DNA of 12,148 bases from an uncultured Clostridia bacterium. Its GTDB lineage: Bacteria; Bacillota; Clostridia; Acetivibrionales; CALMWN01. The stretch is taken from contig CALMWN010000525.1 in the NCBI GenBank assembly GCA_937873555.1, positions 1-12,148 on the forward strand. The letters run 5' to 3'. The notes below the pieces were generated by a model that was not told the origin of the DNA, ran no database searches, and saw only the letters and a list, made by a program, of their open reading frames with translations. A program made the translations under genes and the position numbers. Below, one piece after another: positions 8,226 through 12,148 of this stretch (position 1 is its first letter; each line of letters opens with the position of its first letter).

Positions 8226-8672
8226 ATGGATGAATTGTTGAATTCCGACTTAAAACAGTTTGTAGTTTTCAAGCTCGACAAGGAAGAATACGGCGTGGAT
8301 ATACACAAGGTCACAACAATAGAAAAGATGGGAAGAATAGCGCGTGTTCCAAAAACGCCCGGTTATGTAAAGGGTGTAATAAACCTAAGAGGTGAAATAA
8401 TACCGATTATGGATTTAAGGACAAAGTTCAATCTTCCTGAGATTGAAGAAACAGAGGATACCAGGATAATAATTGTCAAAGTTAATGATATTATTGTAGG
8501 TATGATTGTGGACGCTGTTGCCGAAGTTTTGCAGATCACCGAAGAAGCGATCGAAAGTATCAACAGCTTCAGCAGTGACATGACAATGGATTACCTGCTT
8601 GGTGTAGGCAAGGTGGATGAAAGGATTGTTACTCTTTTGAATCTGGACAAGCTTGTTAAAAGCAGCAATTAA
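8226..8672 (+). CDS. cheW: Chemotaxis adaptor protein CheW
   Basis: CheW is the small scaffold that couples chemoreceptors to the CheA P5 domain in the receptor array. The 148-residue protein is essentially one CheW domain. It begins with a strand reading QFVVFKLDKEEYGVDI (11-26). The hallmark segment GVINLRGEIIPIMDLR lies at 50-65, with R55 at the position usually involved in receptor contact, and GMIVDAVAEVL follows at 92-102. The length is normal. AGGGG at 8213-8217, eight bases before the ATG, is a good ribosome site and supports this start. It follows cheA after a 33-base gap, and no terminator is visible in that gap. Confidence 0.97.
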   Translation: MDELLNSDLKQFVVFKLDKEEYGVDIHKVTTIEKMGRIARVPKTPGYVKGVINLRGEIIPIMDLRTKFNLPEIEETEDTRIIIVKVNDIIVGMIVDAVAEVLQITEEAIESINSFSSDMTMDYLLGVGKVDERIVTLLNLDKLVKSSN

Positions 8673-8722
8673 TCTGATTATGATATAACCATAAAGTATA
8701 AAGGTATTTAGGAGAGTAAACC

Positions 8723-9343
8723 ATGTCGTATAACATTGATGATTTAAATAATTTGCAGCTTGATGTACTTAGGGAAATTGGCAATATTGGTGCCGGAAAT
8801 GCAGCTACGGCTCTGGCCAAAATGCTTAATACCAAAGTCGATATGGATGTACCGAAAGTAAAAATACTGGAGTTCAAAAATGTTGACGAAATACTTGGCG
8901 AGGCCGAAGCTCCGGTGGTAGGAATTTTATTGAACGTTACCGGTGATTTGACAGGCAGTATAATGTTCATACTTAAATACAAGGCAGCACGTGTTCTGGT
9001 TAACCTTCTGATGGGAAGACCTGCGGAATTTGATGCGGAGTTTGACGAGCTTGACCTTTCAGCCTTGAAAGAGATCGGAAATATCCTTTCGGGTTCATAC
9101 CTGTCAGCATTGTCTGCTCTTACCAACCTGAACATCATGCCGTCAATACCGGATCTTGCAATTGATATGGCTGGAGCCATTTTGAGCGTACCTGCAATTG
9201 AATTCGGCAAGGTAGGAGACACGGTATTATATATAGAGACAGAATTCTCAGAAGGGAATACGTGCGTTGTAGGAGATTTCTTTCTGATTCCTGATGTTGA
9301 ATCATATGAGATTTTATTAAAAGCGTTGGGAGTTATAAGCTAA
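8723..9343 (+). CDS. cheC: CheY-P phosphatase CheC
   Basis: CheC dephosphorylates CheY-P and binds CheD, a feedback loop known from B. subtilis and Thermotoga. The 206-residue protein has the internally duplicated CheC/CheX/FliY fold. Both active-site helices keep the D/S-x3-E-x2-N motif: D14-x3-E18-x2-N21 in LDVLREIGNIGAGNAATAL and S113-x3-E117-x2-N120 in LSALKEIGNILSGSYLSAL. Both phosphatase sites therefore look usable. The protein is too short to be FliY, and it has no C-terminal SpoA/FliN domain. AGGAGAG at 8710-8716 is a good ribosome site. A 50-base gap separates it from cheW. Its stop overlaps the cheD start by one base, matching the physical CheC-CheD partnership. Confidence 0.97.
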   Translation: MSYNIDDLNNLQLDVLREIGNIGAGNAATALAKMLNTKVDMDVPKVKILEFKNVDEILGEAEAPVVGILLNVTGDLTGSIMFILKYKAARVLVNLLMGRPAEFDAEFDELDLSALKEIGNILSGSYLSALSALTNLNIMPSIPDLAIDMAGAILSVPAIEFGKVGDTVLYIETEFSEGNTCVVGDFFLIPDVESYEILLKALGVIS

Positions 9344-9828
9344 TGGAGAACTGCATAAAAGTTGGAATGGCTGACTTACAGTCATCATGTCATCCGGGTG
9401 TACTTACAACCCTTGGATTGGGTTCGTGCGTCGGAATTGCATTATATGACAGCACAACTAAAATAATAGGTCTTGCTCACATTATGCTGCCATCAAGTTT
9501 ACAGGCGCGCAACAATAATAACATCGCAAAGTTTGCAGACACTGCTATTGTCAAGCTTGTAGAGGATATGCTAAAATTAGGGGCAAAAAGAGAGAAGATA
9601 GTTGCAAAACTTGCCGGTGGATCGCAAATGTTTTCATTTAATCAATCCACTGATATAATGAGGATAGGATTCAGAAATGTAGTTTCAGCCAAGGAAAAAC
9701 TGTCGGAATTGAAGATACCGGTGGTTGCGGAAGATACCGGGGGAAACTACGGACGGACCATTGAATTATTTTCCGATAATGGCAGACTGCTGGTTAAAAC
9801 CATAGGTTATGGAGTAAAACAGATATAA
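9343..9828 (+). CDS. cheD: Chemoreceptor glutamine deamidase CheD
   Basis: CheD converts specific receptor glutamines to glutamates, which makes receptors competent for signalling and methylation; it also stimulates CheC phosphatase activity when bound. The 161-residue protein keeps the cysteine-protease-like catalytic set: T23, C29 in LGLGSCVGIALYD and H46 in GLAHIMLP. The T-C spacing (6) and C-H spacing (17) agree with the Thermotoga maritima enzyme (T21, C27, H44). GGSQMF at 92-97 and the C-terminal GGNYGRT lie in other family-conserved regions. The start ATG is inside the TAATG overlap with cheC; there is no separate strong ribosome site, so translation is probably coupled. Confidence 0.97.
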   Translation: MENCIKVGMADLQSSCHPGVLTTLGLGSCVGIALYDSTTKIIGLAHIMLPSSLQARNNNNIAKFADTAIVKLVEDMLKLGAKREKIVAKLAGGSQMFSFNQSTDIMRIGFRNVVSAKEKLSELKIPVVAEDTGGNYGRTIELFSDNGRLLVKTIGYGVKQI

Positions 9829-9844
9829 GAGTGAGGATGCGAAT

Positions 9845-10249
9845 ATGGACTACATCCACAGGCTACCCTTCATCATCAGTGCATCAAGTGCAGTGGTGAT
9901 TGGCGGGCTAAGTTATAAATATGATATTCCGGCACAGGAAACATATGTAAAGATGGCATTGGGAATGGTTGTATTTTTCTTCCTGGGAGTATATATAAGA
10001 AATACTGTTGAAGATGTAAAGAAGCATGCTGAAATGAAGAAGGAAGAAATGGAGCGTCAAAAGGAAATCGAAGCTCTGGAAGCACTGAAGGAAATGGAAC
10101 GTTTAAAGGAAGAGATTACAGCGAATGAAGAAACTATAAAAAAGACAGCGGATAACAAGCCGACAATAGATTTAAGCACTGAAGGCCTGGGAGAAGACTT
10201 TTCTCCATTGACTGTAAGTGAAATCATAAATACCAGGCCTCGTGAGTAA
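9845..10249 (+). CDS. Unidentified small membrane protein with cytoplasmic coiled coil, between cheD and sigD
   Basis: I do not recognise a named family. The 134-residue protein has two N-terminal hydrophobic segments, ~8-22 (PFIISASSAVVIGGL) and ~35-51 (YVKMALGMVVFFFLGVY), joined by a short polar loop. A highly charged Glu/Lys-rich helix (~54-101) with heptad-like spacing follows and is probably a coiled coil. A C-terminal tail (~108-134) has fewer charges and ends in LTVSEIINTRPRE. The ATG at 9845 has GTGAGG (9831-9836) eight bases upstream. It lies 16 bases after cheD and 34 bases before sigD, so co-transcription is likely. B. subtilis has SwrB, a membrane-anchored coiled-coil activator of flagellar assembly, just after sigD. 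This gene might be an analogue, but that is inferred from layout only; there is no sequence evidence. Confidence 0.85.
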   Translation: MDYIHRLPFIISASSAVVIGGLSYKYDIPAQETYVKMALGMVVFFFLGVYIRNTVEDVKKHAEMKKEEMERQKEIEALEALKEMERLKEEITANEETIKKTADNKPTIDLSTEGLGEDFSPLTVSEIINTRPRE

Positions 10250-10283
10250 CTTTACTAAAGAAAATTTTTAATGGAGGATTTAG

Positions 10284-11054
10284 ATGTCGTCAGCTAATAA
10301 TAAAAAGCTGGATTTATGGAAGCAGTACAGCGATACTAAAGATCCTGCGATTAGAGAAAAGCTAATATTGGATTATTCCCATCTTATCAAGTTTGTAGCG
10401 GGAAGGCTCAGTATTTACTTCGGCTCAAACGTTGAGTATGATGATATGGTCGGTTTTGGTGTTTTTGGCCTGATCGATGCCATAGATAAATTCGATGTCA
10501 ACAAGGGTGTAAAATTCGAGACTTATGCTTCTTTGAGGATAAGAGGCTCTATTATAGACAGTATCAGAGATATGGATTGGGTACCCAGGTCATTGAGGCA
10601 GAAAAACAAGGAATTGGAGAAAGTTTACTGGGAAATCGAAAATCAATTGGGCCATTCTGCTTCGGACAAGGAAGTTGCAGACAGACTGGGAATATCAATG
10701 GACGAGTTCTACAAGCTCATAAATGAAGTAAACCTTTCTTCAATGGTCTCTCTGGAGGAATTCCTCGAACAGAATTATGAAATAGGAGTGGAGCTCCCAA
10801 GCCTCAATAAGGAAGACAGGCCTGAAAACTATATAGAAATGAATGAGATTAAAAGCCTGTTGGGAGACGCTATAAACAGATTGCCGGAAAAAGAAAAAAC
10901 GGTAGTTTCCTTGTATTATTTTGAAGAATTGACACTAAAAGAAATAAGTGCGATAATGAAGGTATCAGAATCCAGAATTTCGCAATTACATACAAAGGCA
11001 ATATTACGGCTTCGCGGTAAACTTGGAAGACATAATACGTTATTAAAGGAATAA
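10284..11054 (+). CDS. sigD: RNA polymerase sigma-28 factor SigD/FliA for late flagellar genes
   Basis: This sigma factor directs transcription of late flagellar, chemotaxis and autolysin genes, and is normally held back by FlgM until the hook is complete. The 256-residue protein fits the FliA/SigD/WhiG family in length and lacks region 1.1. Region 2 is seen as YSHLIKFVAGRLSIYFG (31-47) and DDMVGFGVFGLIDAIDKFD (53-71), followed by FETYASLRIRGSIIDSIRDMDWVPRS (from 78) with the family-typical DWVPR. Region 3 covers ~105-165, including a helix with VADRLGISMDEF. Region 4 ends in a helix-turn-helix, LTLKEISAIMKVSESRISQL (217-235 or so). A strong GGAGG (10273-10277) six bases before the ATG supports the start. 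A sporulation sigma factor is less likely given the neighbours. Confidence 0.96.
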   Translation: MSSANNKKLDLWKQYSDTKDPAIREKLILDYSHLIKFVAGRLSIYFGSNVEYDDMVGFGVFGLIDAIDKFDVNKGVKFETYASLRIRGSIIDSIRDMDWVPRSLRQKNKELEKVYWEIENQLGHSASDKEVADRLGISMDEFYKLINEVNLSSMVSLEEFLEQNYEIGVELPSLNKEDRPENYIEMNEIKSLLGDAINRLPEKEKTVVSLYYFEELTLKEISAIMKVSESRISQLHTKAILRLRGKLGRHNTLLKE

Positions 11055-11089
11055 GCAAAAAACGTTAATAACTCGCATTAATTTGTAGT

Positions 11090-11114
11090 ACTGATATTAG
11101 TACCATGTATCAGT
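11090..11114. repeat. Seven-base-pair inverted repeat in the gap between sigD and the FapA-family gene
   Basis: ACTGATA (11090-11096) and TATCAGT (11108-11114) are exact inverted arms around an 11-base centre; a G-T pair could extend the stem by one. TAGTAC also occurs twice nearby (11087-11092 and 11098-11103). There is no T-run after it, so it is not an intrinsic terminator. It ends 17 bases before the next ATG, so it could be an operator or an mRNA stem-loop near the ribosome site. Arms this short can arise by chance in AT-rich DNA. Confidence 0.4.
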
Positions 11115-11131
11115 GAAATTGGGGGGTCATA

Positions 11132-12148
11132 ATGGGTTCGAGTCTGAAGTATACATCCGGTAATAATATAAACGACGGCTTTTTCGAGATAAAATATCAG
11201 GAGGACGGAGTGTTCCTGGCTGTGTACCCTCCTGTCGGAAAGGGCAACAGGGTGGAAGCAAGGGACGTGATAGACAAGCTCGGTAAAAAGCGTGTCAGAG
11301 GCTTTAATAAGGATATAATCGACGTTGCCGTATTAAAAGCCGATAAGTCGGAAATAAAAATCGCAGAGCCCCAGGAAGAAGAAAAGCTGGATGCAACACT
11401 TACTCTCACGGTTTCGCCTGATAAGATGAAAGCCTATATATCTATTTCTCCGCCAGATGGAGGAAGGATGCTTAATCTGGAAGAGATATTGAATTTTATA
11501 GGCAAACATGGAATTGTACAGGGAATAAACAAGACTACCATTGAGAACATAATAAAATACCCGGTTTATAATGAAATGATATGTATAGCGGAAGGTAGTG
11601 CCCCAACAAACGGGCAGAACGGGAAAATAGAATTCCACTTTGATATAAGCAAGGAAAGAAAACCTACTATTCTTGAAGACGGCAGGGTAGACTTCCGCGA
11701 ATTGAACCTTATAGAAAGCGTGAGAAAAGGTCAAAAGCTTTGTACATTGGTTCCTCCACTGCCCGGAACCTTGGGGAAAACAGTATATGGTGTCGATATA
11801 CCGGCTTTGGACGGCAAACCTGCAGTCCTGCCAAGAGGGAGGAATGTAGAGGCTTCTGAAGATGGAAACATACTTGTTGCAGGAATAGATGGGCAGGTTA
11901 ATTACATTGACGGCAAGGTAAATGTATTTGCAAATTATGAAGTTCCCGCAGATGTTGACAACTCTACCGGCAATATTTATTTTGTAGGTAATGTCATTGT
12001 GAGGGGAAACGTGCTTTCAGGGTTTGTGATAGAAGCGGGCGGGAATGTTGAAGTATGGGGTGTTGTGGAAGGTGCGGTAATAAAAGCTGCTGGAGATATA
12101 ATACTCAGAAGGGGCATGCAGGGTCTGGGCAAGGGAGTTCTCATAAGC
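11132..12148 (+). CDS. FapA-family (DUF342) protein, truncated by the right window edge
   Basis: An open frame of 339 codons runs from ATG 11132 to the last base with no stop, so only the N-terminal part is present. GGGGGG at 11121-11126, five bases upstream, is the likely ribosome site. The first ~200 residues fit the N-terminal region of FapA/DUF342 proteins. A conserved hinge-like stretch follows (VRKGQKLCTLVPPLPGTLG, ~198-215, then KTVYGVDIPALDG). From ~277 the sequence becomes a run of short strands with regular V/I and G spacing (NIYFVGNVIVRGNV, VEVWGVVEGAV, GDIILRRGMQGLGKG), the right-handed beta-helix typical of the family. Vibrio FapA affects flagellation; the role in clostridia is not established. 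Position after sigD in a flagellar operon supports a flagellar or motility link. It is 77 bases after sigD. Confidence 0.9.
   Translation, partial: MGSSLKYTSGNNINDGFFEIKYQEDGVFLAVYPPVGKGNRVEARDVIDKLGKKRVRGFNKDIIDVAVLKADKSEIKIAEPQEEEKLDATLTLTVSPDKMKAYISISPPDGGRMLNLEEILNFIGKHGIVQGINKTTIENIIKYPVYNEMICIAEGSAPTNGQNGKIEFHFDISKERKPTILEDGRVDFRELNLIESVRKGQKLCTLVPPLPGTLGKTVYGVDIPALDGKPAVLPRGRNVEASEDGNILVAGIDGQVNYIDGKVNVFANYEVPADVDNSTGNIYFVGNVIVRGNVLSGFVIEAGGNVEVWGVVEGAVIKAAGDIILRRGMQGLGKGVLIS

Noticed and set aside
7893..8672. Repeat between the end of cheA and cheW
   Set aside because: The similarity (for example VPVIRLDKVL in CheA and IPIMDLRTKF in CheW) is the known homology of the CheA P5 and CheW domains, not a recent duplication.
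8656..9222. Long open frame on the - strand (188 codons) opposite cheC
   Set aside because: It lies almost wholly antisense to cheC, whose duplicated active-site motifs are clear. Its translation is serine/leucine-rich with no recognisable domain, as expected from reading a coding gene backwards.
10250..10270. CTTTACTAAAG followed by AAAATTTTT before sigD, considered as a terminator
   Set aside because: The arms are five AT-rich pairs with a one-base centre, which cannot form a stable hairpin loop, and the operon clearly continues into sigD.
1..12148. Mobile elements, CRISPR arrays, tRNA or rRNA genes, prophage or defence genes
   Set aside because: No transposase, integrase, spaced direct repeats or RNA-gene signatures were seen; nearly all the sequence is accounted for by a collinear fla/che operon of even composition.

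Overview
The window holds one uninterrupted stretch of a flagellar/chemotaxis (fla/che) operon. Every gene I can support lies on the + strand. The gene content and order match the 3' half of the fla/che operon of flagellated Firmicutes: flhA - flhF - flhG - cheB - cheA - cheW - cheC - cheD - sigD. CheC, CheD and a sigma-28 sigD inside the operon, moderate-to-low G+C, and purine-rich Shine-Dalgarno sites together suggest a motile clostridial bacterium. The exact genus is an inference I cannot settle from sequence alone. Two genes differ from the classical Bacillus subtilis order: a YcgR-type PilZ gene between flhG and cheB, and a small membrane/coiled-coil gene between cheD and sigD.

Layout. 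Bases 1-27 may be the last codons of an upstream gene, by position probably flhB. Bases 88-4208 hold the export and flagellar-placement block: FlhA (export gate), FlhF (SRP-type GTPase) and FlhG (MinD-type ATPase). FlhF and FlhG are packed stop-to-start. A 150-base gap (4209-4358) with no convincing gene leads into the PilZ gene. Bases 5044-9828 hold the chemotaxis block: cheB and cheA overlap by one base, cheW follows, then cheC and cheD, which also overlap by one base. Next come the unnamed membrane/coiled-coil gene (9845-10249), sigD (10284-11054), a 77-base gap with a small inverted repeat, and a DUF342/FapA-family gene that runs off the right edge.

How the genes work together. FlhF and FlhG set where and how many flagella are built, and FlhA is the export gate for rod, hook and filament subunits. 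CheW links receptors to the kinase CheA. CheB demethylates receptors, CheD deamidates them, and CheC dephosphorylates CheY-P and is tuned by binding CheD. The PilZ protein probably couples cyclic-di-GMP level to motor function. SigD turns on late genes such as flagellin. cheY, cheR and receptor genes are not in the window and must lie elsewhere.

All catalytic and binding motifs I looked for are intact; I see no frameshift, pseudogene, mobile element, tRNA, rRNA or CRISPR. No stretch over 300 bases lacks a gene. This is mostly a well-known locus. The least explained parts are the membrane/coiled-coil gene before sigD, the gap and gene insertion before cheB, and the FapA-family gene after sigD.
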